DNA of 64,000 bases from JAFAGX01 sp035623335 (GTDB lineage Bacteria > Acidobacteriota > Terriglobia > Terriglobales > Acidobacteriaceae), in NCBI GenBank assembly GCA_035623335.1, contig DASPTQ010000124.1:46433-110432 (forward strand), in the 5' to 3' direction. A program made the translations under genes and the position numbers. Each line of letters starts with the position of its first letter. Position 1 is the stretch's first letter. A model generated the notes under the pieces. It had not been told where the DNA came from, made no database searches, and saw nothing but the letters and a program-made list of their open reading frames with translations. Positions 45,003-54,274 of the stretch are shown piece by piece.

Positions 45003-46529
45003 TTGGCCCGAGCCTGCGTTCTGCTGGCACTTTCGCTGGGCGTGCTCACCCCTTCGAGTTTTTCGCAATCGATGCCTACAGCCGAGGAGCGTACGGCCAG
45101 GTATTTCGACTCCGTGCGGAGACAACCCAACTTATTGCTCCCGTTCCTTCGCGAGATGCCCAAGGGAGGCGATCTGCACAATCACCTGGCCGGAAGTATC
45201 TACGCCGAGAGTTGGATCGATTTCGCGGCCGAGGATGGGTTTTGTGTCGACCGTACCACCTCGATCCTGATTGCGCCTCCCTGTGATGCCTCCTGCGATC
45301 GATTTACCAGCAAGCCGGCCGTGCGCTGCGCCTATGGGGATCCTGTGCTCTATAACTCCATGGTGGATGCCTGGTCGATGCGCAACTGGAACTCAGGCGA
45401 AGAGTCTGGACACGATCACTTCTTTGCCACGTTTGATAAATTCCGGCTCGCCACTCTGACTCGTAGTGCCGACGAAATCGCGGAAGCCGCGGCTCGGGCC
45501 GCCGAGGACCACCTTCAATTTCTTGAGCTGATGTACACCGCAGACGGGCTGGAAGCTGCCCAGCTCGGCAGCAAGGTAGGCTGGGACGACCGTCTGCCCG
45601 AGCTGCGCGAGAAGCTGCTGGCGGGTGGCTTACGAGACATCGTTCGCTCAACCCGCAAAAGACTGGATGAAGACGAGAAAAAAATGCAATCGCAGCTCGA
45701 GTGCGGCACGGCCCAGCCAAGCCCGGGCTGTGCGGTCATGGTGCGCTATTTGTATCAGGTGTTGCGCGGGCTCGCTCCCCAGGCCGTGTTCGCCCAGACC
45801 GTCCTCGGGTTCGAGCTGGCTTCCTCGGATCCGCGCTTTGTGGGACTGAATCTGGTCATGGCGGAAGACTGGTATATCCCCATGCACGATTTCGAGTTGC
45901 ACATGAAGATGCTCGACTACCTGCACGGAGTCTATCCCACGGTACACATCACCCTGCACGCCGGCGAATTGGCTTTTGGCTTGGTGCCGCCCGAGGGGGT
46001 TCGATTCCACATTCGTGATTCGGTTGAGCGCGGCCACGCGGAGCGCATTGGCCAAGGGGTGGACATCATGAATGAGCGTGATCCCATCGGCTTGTTGCGC
46101 CAAATGGCAGAGCAAGGTGTGCTGGTAGAGATCTGTCTGACCTCGAATGACCTGATTCTTGGTATCCGCGGACGTGACCACCCGTTGCCGATCTACCTGA
46201 AGTACGGCGTGCCGGTTTCACTGGCTACGGATGACGAGGGGGTCCTGCGCTCCGATCTGACGCACGAATTCCTGCGGGCGGTGGAGACCTACGATGTCCT
46301 CACCTATCGCGATCTGAAGCGGATGGCGCGACTTTCGCTCGAGCACAGCTTCTTGCCCGGTCCCAGCCTGTGGTCGGATGTCAAGACATTCCGTCGCGGG
46401 AACGGCTGTACCGGCGCGCCCGGGGAAGTGCCTTCCCCGGCTTGCCAGAAGTTCCTTGCGGCGAGCCAGCGCGGACGACTCCAGTGGAAGCTCGAACGAG
46501 AGTTGGCCGTCTTTGAAAAGAAATATTAA
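45003..46529 (+). CDS. Exported adenosine deaminase family protein
   Basis: 508 residues from TTG 45003, 5 bases after GGAGG; GTG 44997 overlaps that ribosome site and is less likely. The signal peptide is ACVLLALSLGVLTPSSFSQ. Metal and catalytic residues of the family are visible: DLHNHLAGS (HxH) near residue 58, ITLHAGELAFG near 320, ERIGQGVDI with the conserved His-rich region before it (RGHAERI), and VSLATDDEGVL near 405. It should convert adenosine (or deoxyadenosine) to inosine outside the cytoplasm, like ADGF-type enzymes. The purine nucleoside phosphorylase gene follows after 51 bp. Confidence 0.88.
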   Translation: MARACVLLALSLGVLTPSSFSQSMPTAEERTARYFDSVRRQPNLLLPFLREMPKGGDLHNHLAGSIYAESWIDFAAEDGFCVDRTTSILIAPPCDASCDRFTSKPAVRCAYGDPVLYNSMVDAWSMRNWNSGEESGHDHFFATFDKFRLATLTRSADEIAEAAARAAEDHLQFLELMYTADGLEAAQLGSKVGWDDRLPELREKLLAGGLRDIVRSTRKRLDEDEKKMQSQLECGTAQPSPGCAVMVRYLYQVLRGLAPQAVFAQTVLGFELASSDPRFVGLNLVMAEDWYIPMHDFELHMKMLDYLHGVYPTVHITLHAGELAFGLVPPEGVRFHIRDSVERGHAERIGQGVDIMNERDPIGLLRQMAEQGVLVEICLTSNDLILGIRGRDHPLPIYLKYGVPVSLATDDEGVLRSDLTHEFLRAVETYDVLTYRDLKRMARLSLEHSFLPGPSLWSDVKTFRRGNGCTGAPGEVPSPACQKFLAASQRGRLQWKLERELAVFEKKY

Positions 46530-46580
46530 CCTTTGGGATGGCGAGGCGCTCCAACCGTTCGGAGGGACAAATTCCGAAAT

Positions 46581-47435
46581 ATGACCGACACCTTCCGGCT
46601 TGCCGAGTCCGCCGCCACGTTTCTGGCATCCCAAACCTCGCTGAGGCCGCAGATTGGATTGGTGCTGGGCTCAGGCCTCGGCGCCTTTGCTGACCAACTC
46701 AGTGAATCCATCCGTATCCCTTACGCTCATATCCCCTCCTTCCCCCGCTCGACAGCGGTAGGTCACGCCGGGCAGATGGTCTTCGGCAAAGCGGGAGGCA
46801 CCTCCGTGGTGGCGATGCAAGGCCGGGTGCACCTTTACGAGGGCTATTCCGTGGGGGAAGTGGCTTTCCCCACTCGGGTTCTGGGACGTCTGGGGGTTCG
46901 CGCGCTGATCCTGACCAACGCCGCTGGCGGCATCAACTTGGCTTATAAGCAGGGCGCGCTCGTAGTCATTTCTGACCACATCAACCTGCAGGGGCAGAAC
47001 CCCTTGGTGGGGCCGAATGAGGAACGCTTCGGGCCACGCTTTCCTGACATGACCCAGGCTTACTACAAGCCCTATCGAGTGGTCGCGCTCGAAGCTGCAC
47101 GTAAGCAGGATAAAGCCATTTATGAAGGTGTTTACGCCGGCCTATTGGGCCCGAGCTATGAAACGCCGGCGGAGATTCGCTATTTGCGAACCATGGGGGC
47201 CGACCTGGTCGGTATGTCCACCATCCCGGAAGTGATCGCCGCTCGCCACATGGGAATCAAAGTCCTGGCAATTTCTTGTGTGACCAACATGGCGGCCGGG
47301 ATTCTCGATCAGCCGCTCCATCATGAAGAGGTACTCGAAACCACCGCCCGAGTGCAGGGAGACTTTGTGGCGCTCCTCTATGCGGTGTTGCCCAAGATTG
47401 CCGAAGACATTGCGGCCACGGAGATAACACGTTGA
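46581..47435 (+). CDS. Purine-nucleoside phosphorylase
   Basis: 284 residues from ATG 46581. The trimeric family pattern is clear: IGLVLGSGLGAFAD near residue 25, VGHAGQMVFGK, QGRVHLYEGYS near 85, ILTNAAGGINLAYKQG near 115, GPSYETPAEIRYLR near 195 and DLVGMSTIPEVIAAR near 215. It phosphorolyses inosine or guanosine to base plus ribose-1-phosphate. There is no signal peptide, so it acts in the cytoplasm after uptake. It completes a salvage step following the deaminase encoded just upstream. Confidence 0.92.
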   Translation: MTDTFRLAESAATFLASQTSLRPQIGLVLGSGLGAFADQLSESIRIPYAHIPSFPRSTAVGHAGQMVFGKAGGTSVVAMQGRVHLYEGYSVGEVAFPTRVLGRLGVRALILTNAAGGINLAYKQGALVVISDHINLQGQNPLVGPNEERFGPRFPDMTQAYYKPYRVVALEAARKQDKAIYEGVYAGLLGPSYETPAEIRYLRTMGADLVGMSTIPEVIAARHMGIKVLAISCVTNMAAGILDQPLHHEEVLETTARVQGDFVALLYAVLPKIAEDIAATEITR

Positions 47436-47499
47436 CCGCAGACGCTCGACACTCGGCAGTCGCACCCCGGTCCCAGGTGGGCCGAGGCCAAATGGGGAA

Positions 47500-48426
47500 T
47501 CACTTCCCTGGTCTGGGGATAAAAATGGGCTGTGGCGGTTGAATCCCGTAGATGGCGGCGAAACTCCCCTGGTTCACGGCAATGCCGAGTCGTCCGCGAG
47601 AGTCCAGATAGAGCAACGGTTCCTTCAGGGGCACATCACTGAACGTCCGTACAAAGGGAAGATCCATAGTCTTGTTGCCAAGCTTGAGCGGTACGGTCTG
47701 TCCGTGTCCGTATCCCAATTTCAAAAACTCATCTCCGCTCACATTGGTAACCAGGTTGCCGAACGGGCCGTCGGTCGCGATCACTTCCCCGCTGAGGCCG
47801 CGATCATTCTGGTGAGCCGGCGTCAAATTCAGCCGAACCAGTTTGTTCACGTCGAGTTCGGGGCCGACCAGGGTCCAATCCTCGCCCCGCGCGAGGTGGG
47901 CACCCACGGGCGAAAAAATGTCGCGTCCGTGAAACGTCGAGGACAATCGTGTGCCGATCATCCAAGCTGGGTTGGTGATCTCGCGCGCCGCTTCCACCCC
48001 GTCCCGATCTTGAACCAGAGTCATCAGACCGTTGTCGGGAAGGACGAAAAACTGGCCGCGCTTAGATTTCACTACGATAGCTTTGCGCGTACTGCCGACC
48101 CCGGGATCAATCACCACCACAAAAACGGCACCCGGCGGGTAGTACGGCGCCGCACCATAGAGAAATCTCGCCCCATCCAAAATCGAGAAGGGCGTGACCT
48201 GATGGGTGAGATCGACGATACGCACCTCGGGGTCAATCGAATACATGACTCCTTTGCAGATAGCGACCGAATCGTCGAGCACTCCGAAATCGGTCATGAA
48301 GACGATGGTGGGCTGCGAACGAGTCTCGGAGTCCGCAGCGACAGGGATGCGAGCGAAACTAAGCAAACCAACGAGGACAAGGATTCTTACCAAGCACCGG
48401 CTGTGCGTAAAGGCAGATCTTTGCAT
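47500..48426 (-). CDS. Exported SAM hydrolase (SAM hydroxide adenosyltransferase family)
   Basis: 308 residues with signal peptide (RCLVRILVLVGLLSFARIPV, cleavage after VAA). The rest is a complete SAM hydroxide adenosyltransferase/fluorinase-like protein: IVFMTDFGVLDDSVAICKGV, DLTHQVTPFSILDGARFL, FVVVIDPGVGSTRKAIVVK, VLPDNGLMTL and STFHGRDIFSPVGAHLA. The family splits SAM to adenosine and methionine, or halogenates it in rare cases. An export signal is unusual, because SAM is cytoplasmic. It converges with the purine nucleoside phosphorylase gene, 64 bp away. Confidence 0.88.
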   Translation of the reverse strand: MQRSAFTHSRCLVRILVLVGLLSFARIPVAADSETRSQPTIVFMTDFGVLDDSVAICKGVMYSIDPEVRIVDLTHQVTPFSILDGARFLYGAAPYYPPGAVFVVVIDPGVGSTRKAIVVKSKRGQFFVLPDNGLMTLVQDRDGVEAAREITNPAWMIGTRLSSTFHGRDIFSPVGAHLARGEDWTLVGPELDVNKLVRLNLTPAHQNDRGLSGEVIATDGPFGNLVTNVSGDEFLKLGYGHGQTVPLKLGNKTMDLPFVRTFSDVPLKEPLLYLDSRGRLGIAVNQGSFAAIYGIQPPQPIFIPRPGK

Positions 48427-48575
48427 GGTGGTGAGCGTTCGGTCGGGCGATCAGAATTATATATGTCGAGGGTGGGAGTAGCGATCGCCGCTTTCGCACC
48501 ATCCGCTCAACCCTTCGGAAGCAGCTTCCCCGCTGGTCATTGCCGCGGATCCGCTCGTCATGGTAGAGGCAAGAT

Positions 48576-48833
48576 TCAGTTTTCCTTGAGCTCGAAGGCA
48601 GCATCCTTCGGTAAATAACTCTTGCGGCGAAACCAATCTTCCATGGCATTCTTCAGCTCTGCCAGAGGCACTTTGCTGCCGATTTCCATTAAGCCATCGC
48701 CCAGCGGCAAGGTATCGTCAAAAACGCTCGCATTCGTGAAGTTGCGCATCGAGAAGCTGTCCAGCCATTTCAAAGGACAGGGGTGGGTTGTCCCGTTCTC
48801 CTCGTAGACCACGCGGATTCTGCGGGCAAACAT
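48576..48833 (-). CDS. Small conserved-looking hypothetical protein
   Basis: 85 residues from ATG 48833 (GGGAGC-type context weak). The sequence is acidic-rich and compact (GDGLMEIGSKVPLAELKNAM, EDWFRRKSYLPKDAAFEL) without signal or transmembrane regions. No family is recognised. It is separated by about 150 bp from both neighbours. Confidence 0.5.
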   Translation of the reverse strand: MFARRIRVVYEENGTTHPCPLKWLDSFSMRNFTNASVFDDTLPLGDGLMEIGSKVPLAELKNAMEDWFRRKSYLPKDAAFELKEN

Positions 48834-48987
48834 ACTACGATTCTAATCACATGGCTCGCAGCGCCATCGTCTGAGCAACGTGGAATTCGCTTTTGGGGAG
48901 CGGGCGCAGGGGAAGGTGGAGGCGCGAGCGCAGATACGCCTTGCGCGATGCCCTCAAGCACCGGCGGGATCGCGGGAAGGACCGAGC

Positions 48988-49314
48988 TTACTGCGCCGGC
49001 GCGGCGGGTGCTGCCGGCGCGGGCGCGGCTTCACTGTAGCCGGTGTTTACCAAATCCTTCAGCTCCTTGCTGGGCTTGAAGAACGGGATCTTCTTGGCCG
49101 GAACCTCCACCCGATCACCGGTCTTCGGGTTGCGTCCCACGCGAGGCTTGCGCTGACGGGTGCGGAAGCTGCCAAAACCGCGAATCTCGATTTTGTCGCC
49201 CACCCGCAGGGAACGCACGATGCTGTCGAAAATTGTCTCCACGATGACTTCGCTGTCCTTTCGTGTGAGCTCCGCCAGCCGGGAGACCTCGTCGATCAAG
49301 TCCGCCTTCGTCAT
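48988..49314 (-). CDS. HU/IHF-family DNA-binding protein
   Basis: 108 residues from ATG 49314, 8 bases after GAGAGG; a GTG at 49320 is less likely. The fold signature RGFGSFRTRQRKPRVGRNPK is complete, and NPKTGDRVEVPAKKIPFFKP forms the DNA-bending arm and flanks. The final 15 residues are Ala/Pro-rich (SEAAPAPAAPAAPAQ), a tail not part of the fold and possibly disordered. Nucleoid-associated role, DNA bending and compaction, is known for the family. Confidence 0.92.
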   Translation of the reverse strand: MTKADLIDEVSRLAELTRKDSEVIVETIFDSIVRSLRVGDKIEIRGFGSFRTRQRKPRVGRNPKTGDRVEVPAKKIPFFKPSKELKDLVNTGYSEAAPAPAAPAAPAQ

Positions 49315-49477
49315 ACCCACGCCCTCTCGCTCTGTCGCAATAGATTGAACAACGTGGCTGTCTAAGATTTGGCTCCCGTGCCACCCGGGACCTTCATAAC
49401 CTTCTCAAATTTCAGGGCTTCTGCGCAAGGGGGAATTTATTTTCCTGCTGCTGCCCGGTACTAGGGCGTCAGCGGCT

Positions 49478-50392
49478 TCACTGCCAGAGATAATAAAAAC
49501 CGATGTGGTGCTCGAGTAACTTCTCGCGCGTGGGCAGCCACTGGGACAGATCGCCAAAGAGAAGGTCGAGCAGGGTCTCGCGGTTCTTTTCCGGATGCAC
49601 TAAGTTGGGTTCGCCCCGGATGCCTACCGACCTGGCCGTATCTTCCACCGCGGTCTGAAAATCCGCCACCTGGTCGATCAGGTGCAGCAAAAGGGCCTCC
49701 TGGCCGGTCCAGACTCGGCCATCCGCGATCGCCCGGATGTCTTCTTGCTTAGCGTGGCGACCCTCGGCCACGGCTTGGACAAACTGGCCGTACATGTTAT
49801 CGATGAGCGACTGCATGTAGGCGCGTTCGGCAGGGGTCAGCTCGCGGCTCGGGTCTCCGGTGTCCTTGAATTCTCCGACCTTGAGAACCTCCGGCTTCAG
49901 CTTGGCCCAGCGCATCAGCTCACCATAGTTCACCCACTCCGCGATCACACCGATCGACCCCACGATGCTGCCGTTGTCGGCATAGATCTTATTGGTAGCC
50001 GAAGATACGTAATAAGCCCCGCTTGCCCCCACGGTCTCGATCGAGGCCACAATGCGCCGGTGTTTCTCGTCGCGCAAGCGCTTGACTTGCCGGTAGATCT
50101 CCTCCGACGCCGCTACGCCGCCTCCCGGCGAATTGACGTGCAGGATGATCGCTTTGACCGAATCGTCGTCGCCAAATTTCTTGAGTTGCTGCACCACAGT
50201 CTTGGGGTCGAGAATGACCCCTTCAAGGTCGACGACTCCGATCTTATCTCCAAAGCTGGCCAGGGAGGTCTCGGTGCCGCCGGCGTGCAAAGTAAGATAA
50301 ACCAGGGTGAAGACGGCCAGCACAAACAGGAAAAATGCTCCGCCCCCGATGAGTACCCACAGCAGCGTGCGCGAGCGACCGTCTCCTGCCAT
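49478..50392 (-). CDS. sppA: Signal peptide peptidase SppA (36K type)
   Basis: 304 residues. A membrane anchor lies near the N-terminus (LLWVLIGGGAFFLFVLAVFT). The serine protease part includes ILHVNSPGGGVAASEEIYRQ near residue 95, VGASGAYYVSSATNKIYAD with the nucleophile near 120, and GSIGVIAEWVNYGEL. The protein is of the short SppA type with one catalytic domain. It degrades signal peptides left in the membrane, as known in Bacillus. It is divergent from purM. Confidence 0.9.
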   Translation of the reverse strand: MAGDGRSRTLLWVLIGGGAFFLFVLAVFTLVYLTLHAGGTETSLASFGDKIGVVDLEGVILDPKTVVQQLKKFGDDDSVKAIILHVNSPGGGVAASEEIYRQVKRLRDEKHRRIVASIETVGASGAYYVSSATNKIYADNGSIVGSIGVIAEWVNYGELMRWAKLKPEVLKVGEFKDTGDPSRELTPAERAYMQSLIDNMYGQFVQAVAEGRHAKQEDIRAIADGRVWTGQEALLLHLIDQVADFQTAVEDTARSVGIRGEPNLVHPEKNRETLLDLLFGDLSQWLPTREKLLEHHIGFYYLWQ

Positions 50393-50613
50393 ATAGCTAG
50401 GTAGTGTAGCACTCTAGGACAATCACCGAAGACCGAGCGAGCCTCCGAGTTCTTCTCGCCAAGTCGAGAGGTCTTTCTCCGAGCTGGCTGACCGCGGCGC
50501 GAGCCGCTCGCAGGGTCGCGCTGACCGGCCACCAATTCGTGCTAAAATGAGCCGCCATTGAGAGCTCGAATCTCTCCCTAAGGCGCCAAATCCCCGCACC
50601 TAGATGGAACCAC

Positions 50614-51669
50614 TTGGTGGCTGACAATCCCTCCGAGAGCACGGTCGTTACTTATGCCGACGCCGGTGTGGACATCGACCGGGCCAACCGTACCAAGAAG
50701 CGCATCAAGTACTTAGCCCATAAAACCTTTACCAAGAGCGTGCTCAGCGAAATCGGCAGCTTTGGCAGTATGTTCGCGATCGACAAGGAAAAATATCTGG
50801 ACCCGGTCCTGGTCTCTAGCGTCGATGGCGTCGGAACCAAACTCAAAGTCGCTTTCGAGATGAAGATGCATCACACGGTCGGGGCCGACCTAGTCAACCA
50901 TTGCGTGAACGATATTGCCGTGCAGGGCGCCCAGCCTCTGTTCTTCATGGACTATCTGGCAACCGGCAAACTTGAGCCCTCCGTGGCCGAGAAGATTGTC
51001 GAGGGCCTGGCCGAAGCCTGCAAACACAACGGATGCGCCTTGATCGGCGGTGAAACTGCCGAAATGCCCGGCTTTTACCCAGAGGGCGAATATGACCTGG
51101 CCGGCTTCATCGTTGGCATCGTGGAGCGGGCGCGCCTCATCACCGGCAAGACCGTAGAGGTGGGAGACGTGATCCTCGGCCTCCCTTCCACGGGGCTGCA
51201 TACCAACGGCTACTCGCTGGCGCGCAAGCTGTTTTTCGAAGTCGCCGGCTACACCCCTGACACTTACGTGAACCAGCTGAAGGGTAAGGCCGGGAACGAA
51301 CTCATGCACCCTCACCGGAGCTACTGGTCCATCATCAAGAAGTTGCTGGCCGGGGAGTGTGTGTCGGCGATGGCGCATATCACCGGCGGGGGGATCACGG
51401 AAAATCTTCCCCGGGTGTTGCCACGGGGCGTAGCGGCGGTGATCGATCTCGCCTCCTGGCCGGTGTTGCCTATCTTCGAGCACCTGCAGAGGCTGGGGAA
51501 CGTCCCGCAAGACGAGATGTTGCGGACCTTCAATATGGGACTGGGCATGCTGCTGGTGGTTCCGGCAAAAAAGTTCAAGAAGGCGCAAACCGTGTTGGAG
51601 CGTGCCGGAGAGAAGTTCTACACTGTCGGCCGCATTGTGAAGGGGGATCGGAAAGTTCTGTACACCTGA
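50614..51669 (+). CDS. purM: Phosphoribosylformylglycinamidine cyclo-ligase
   Basis: 351 residues from TTG 50614; GTG 50617 is an alternative. The motifs TYADAGVDIDRAN and ALIGGETAEMPGFYPEGEYD and DVILGLPSTGLHTNGYSLAR are characteristic of PurM, which closes the imidazole ring of AIR with ATP in purine synthesis. The C-terminal ITGGGITENLPRVLP and NMGLGMLLVVPAKKFKKA complete the family pattern. It is divergent from sppA and converges with the thymidylate synthase-like gene. Confidence 0.95.
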   Translation: MVADNPSESTVVTYADAGVDIDRANRTKKRIKYLAHKTFTKSVLSEIGSFGSMFAIDKEKYLDPVLVSSVDGVGTKLKVAFEMKMHHTVGADLVNHCVNDIAVQGAQPLFFMDYLATGKLEPSVAEKIVEGLAEACKHNGCALIGGETAEMPGFYPEGEYDLAGFIVGIVERARLITGKTVEVGDVILGLPSTGLHTNGYSLARKLFFEVAGYTPDTYVNQLKGKAGNELMHPHRSYWSIIKKLLAGECVSAMAHITGGGITENLPRVLPRGVAAVIDLASWPVLPIFEHLQRLGNVPQDEMLRTFNMGLGMLLVVPAKKFKKAQTVLERAGEKFYTVGRIVKGDRKVLYT

Positions 51670-51750
51670 GAAGAAGTGGCAGGAGGAGGCGCGGCATCCT
51701 CTTTTTTCTTGCTCGCGGTAGCGCACTCCTCTCTGGCTGTCGTTACCCTT

Positions 51751-53325
51751 TCAACGTTTTAGCAAATCTACGGGCTCACGTACGTCATGCACGCGGAAGT
51801 ATTTCTCGAGCCCGGGATATTTTTCCCCGACCGCCTCGAACATGGCATAGGCCACCCTGCGATACGACTGGTTGCCCGCAGGACCAGTTCGTAGTTCGGC
51901 GATGTAGACGACCTCGGCAAAATCCATCTTGAAGAGGGTTCGTTTCCGAAAGGCCAGGGGAATGGCGTACTGAGCGTTCTCCCGGGCTTCCCTGCCCTGA
52001 GCCCGGCTTAAACCCTCGACGGCAGCGGCTGCCCGCCCGAGGACCGCGTGGTAGCTCTCGACCAGTCCGGCGGCGTTGATCTCTTCCGGGGTGTCATAGC
52101 CGTGCTCGGTGGTGAAATCCTGCAGGATCTGGATGCATCGCCGATGGCGGTGCATATCGCGGAACCCTCCGACATCCATCAGGATGTCGAAGCGGAACGG
52201 TTGTCCCGCGCAGAAAGCGCGTAGCATCTCATGGTGCTGGCCGCGGTGGCGCAGCCCAAGATCAATGATCTCGCGGAGGGCCCGGTCGCCCTTCTCCTTA
52301 AGCACGTCCCGAATCTGGCGATAGGGATAATGACTGTGCTCATAAATCAGAGTCGTTGCCAGCTCAATCTCGAGCGGTGCTTCGCCGAGCAGGTCGACCA
52401 AGGGTGCCGGATCGACGGGCGTATTTCCCATCAGCTGCTGGGCACATTGCCGCAGCTCACGTCGAGTCTCGATCTCGTAGTCATTGGGATCGGCGTACTT
52501 CACCAGAGTGGGGGCGACCCTGATTTCGCGCAGAAGCTGCTGTTCTGCCCGCGACCCCAGTTCGGGCGAGACGGCGCGGATCGCACTGACCAGCTCCCCC
52601 AACTGTTTTCGATTCGCATGGTAGGCAGGCGATGCCGCCGCCTGTTTGAGCAGTTCCCCTAAGTGGCGCACTTCCTTGTGGGTGTGGGACAGAAGCTGGG
52701 AAATCTGGCTCTCGAGCGTGCGGGCGCTCACAATCTCTCCCAGGGAAGTGTTCGTCGCTAGCGGAAGCAAATAACGCGACACATCGAACGCCCGAGCCCG
52801 TAACGTGCGTTCGTAGGCCTCCGGCTTCATGTCCGGCGGTTGCGGCGTGATCTGCTTGAGATAGCCTAACATCCGCTCGGAAAGCGTTTCGTATTCCCGG
52901 AACAGCTCGCCGACGCTTCTCTGGTAGAGCTCCGAAGCTTCAGTATCGTCGCCGAAGTCAGGAGTAAAGTAGCCACTCTTCCTAAAATCCTGATAGCGCG
53001 TCGAGCGTTCCTGCCCATCCCAGCGTTGCTGGTCGACGACCGCGATGGCCGCCAGAATCGAAAGCCGCTCGATGGCCAGGGCAACGTGAGCCAAATCGGC
53101 AATGGAACGGTGTCCGTACTGGAAATAGAAGGTATTGAGAAATTTTTCCGCCTTCTGCTGGCTGATCTCCTCGAGCGACTCCTTCATGGAAAGAGCCGAA
53201 CGTGAATATTTCGCCATGGCGTAGGCCTGAATCTCTGGTTCGGCGCCATAGACGGCGTAGACCTCGAGCGGCCTGGCACCTTGGTTGCCATTGCTGGAAT
53301 CAGTGGGAGTGACGGGTGCGGACAT
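51751..53325 (-). CDS. thyX: ThyX-like flavin-dependent thymidylate synthase, two ThyX domains
   Basis: 524 residues, about twice the length of a classical ThyX. The first half contains FYFQYGHRSIADLAHVALAI and QRWDGQERSTRYQDF, a variant of the ThyX signature (usually RHRxxSxNExSxRY). The second half contains MDVGGFRDMHRHRRCIQILQ and DFTTEHGYDTPEEI, where HRHRR recalls the same motif but lacks the serine. The pairing resembles the duplicated ThyX proteins of some bacteria. It may make dTMP from dUMP with FAD and folate, or it may be a diverged paralogue. No thyA was seen in the window. Confidence 0.75.
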   Translation of the reverse strand: MSAPVTPTDSSNGNQGARPLEVYAVYGAEPEIQAYAMAKYSRSALSMKESLEEISQQKAEKFLNTFYFQYGHRSIADLAHVALAIERLSILAAIAVVDQQRWDGQERSTRYQDFRKSGYFTPDFGDDTEASELYQRSVGELFREYETLSERMLGYLKQITPQPPDMKPEAYERTLRARAFDVSRYLLPLATNTSLGEIVSARTLESQISQLLSHTHKEVRHLGELLKQAAASPAYHANRKQLGELVSAIRAVSPELGSRAEQQLLREIRVAPTLVKYADPNDYEIETRRELRQCAQQLMGNTPVDPAPLVDLLGEAPLEIELATTLIYEHSHYPYRQIRDVLKEKGDRALREIIDLGLRHRGQHHEMLRAFCAGQPFRFDILMDVGGFRDMHRHRRCIQILQDFTTEHGYDTPEEINAAGLVESYHAVLGRAAAAVEGLSRAQGREARENAQYAIPLAFRKRTLFKMDFAEVVYIAELRTGPAGNQSYRRVAYAMFEAVGEKYPGLEKYFRVHDVREPVDLLKR

Positions 53326-53507
53326 GGCTGACCTCGGATTGAAATGCTACAGCAAGTTAAGCTTATCGAACGATTGGTCAAGTCAACAACTGGTCCTGGT
53401 GTTTCGGTCGCGCCGGGTGATGTGTCTTGTCCTTTCTCGCCGTGGACGAAGATCTCTCCGCCCACATCCAGCTATAATTTCGGCTTTCGATCGGAGGAGG
53501 GAAATCT

Positions 53508-54251
53508 ATGAGCCTATCCGGCCGAGTCGCCCTAGTTACTGGTGCGTCACAAGGCATCGGCCGCGCCTGCGCCCTCAAGCTGGCGGAGGCCGGGGCGGCG
53601 GTTGCGTTGGCCGCCCGCAATCAGGAAAAGCTCGAGGAGTTGGCCGGGGCCATTACCGCCAAGGGCGGACAGGCCACCACCTTTGTCATGGACGTTGGCG
53701 ACGAACAGCAAATCAAGGCGGGATGCAAGGCGGCGCTCGACAAGTTTGGCAAGATCGACATTCTCGTCAACAATGCCGGCATCAACCGCGATCAGCTGGT
53801 CATGCGATTGAAGCGACCCGATTGGGATGCGGTGCTGAATATCAATCTGACTTCCGCTTACCTTTCGATTCAGCAAGTGATTGGCAGCATGCTCCGCCAG
53901 CGCTGGGGCAGAATTGTCAACATGACCTCGATTTTCGGCCAGATGGGACAGGCCGGGCAAGCTAATTATGCCGCCTCGAAAGCCGGCCTGATTGGCTTGA
54001 CGATGGCCATCGCTCGCGAGGTGGGCTCACGAAATATAACTTGTAACGCGGTGGCTCCGGGGTTCATCGAAACCGCCATGACGGCCGCTTTATCCGAGGA
54101 CTTCCGGCAAAATGCCTTGAAGAACATCCCTCTGGGCAGGCTGGGAACTTCCGAGGACGTCGCCAATGCCGTGGCCTTTCTGGTTTCCGAGGAAGCTTCC
54201 TACATTACCGGCCACGTGTTAAAGGTGAACGGCGGCATGCTCATGGGATAG
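53508..54251 (+). CDS. fabG: 3-oxoacyl-ACP reductase FabG
   Basis: 247 residues from ATG 53508, after GGAGGAGGG. Short-chain dehydrogenase signature: GASQGIGRACALKLAEAG near residue 13 binds NADPH, NNAGINRD near 88, Ser near 140 (MTSIFGQMGQ), and YAASKAGL with Tyr and Lys near 153. Closing MTAALSEDFRQ and LKVNGGMLMG match FabG. It reduces 3-oxoacyl-ACP in fatty-acid elongation. It stands alone on this strand with no acpP or fabD neighbour. The GNAT gene follows in 23 bp. Confidence 0.9.
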   Translation: MSLSGRVALVTGASQGIGRACALKLAEAGAAVALAARNQEKLEELAGAITAKGGQATTFVMDVGDEQQIKAGCKAALDKFGKIDILVNNAGINRDQLVMRLKRPDWDAVLNINLTSAYLSIQQVIGSMLRQRWGRIVNMTSIFGQMGQAGQANYAASKAGLIGLTMAIAREVGSRNITCNAVAPGFIETAMTAALSEDFRQNALKNIPLGRLGTSEDVANAVAFLVSEEASYITGHVLKVNGGMLMG

Positions 54252-54274
54252 GACAACCACAATTCAGAGGAGCC

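Noticed and set aside
44637..45125. Minus-strand open frame before the adenosine deaminase
   Set aside because: Overlaps the start of a solid gene, has no ribosome site, and composition is not protein-like.
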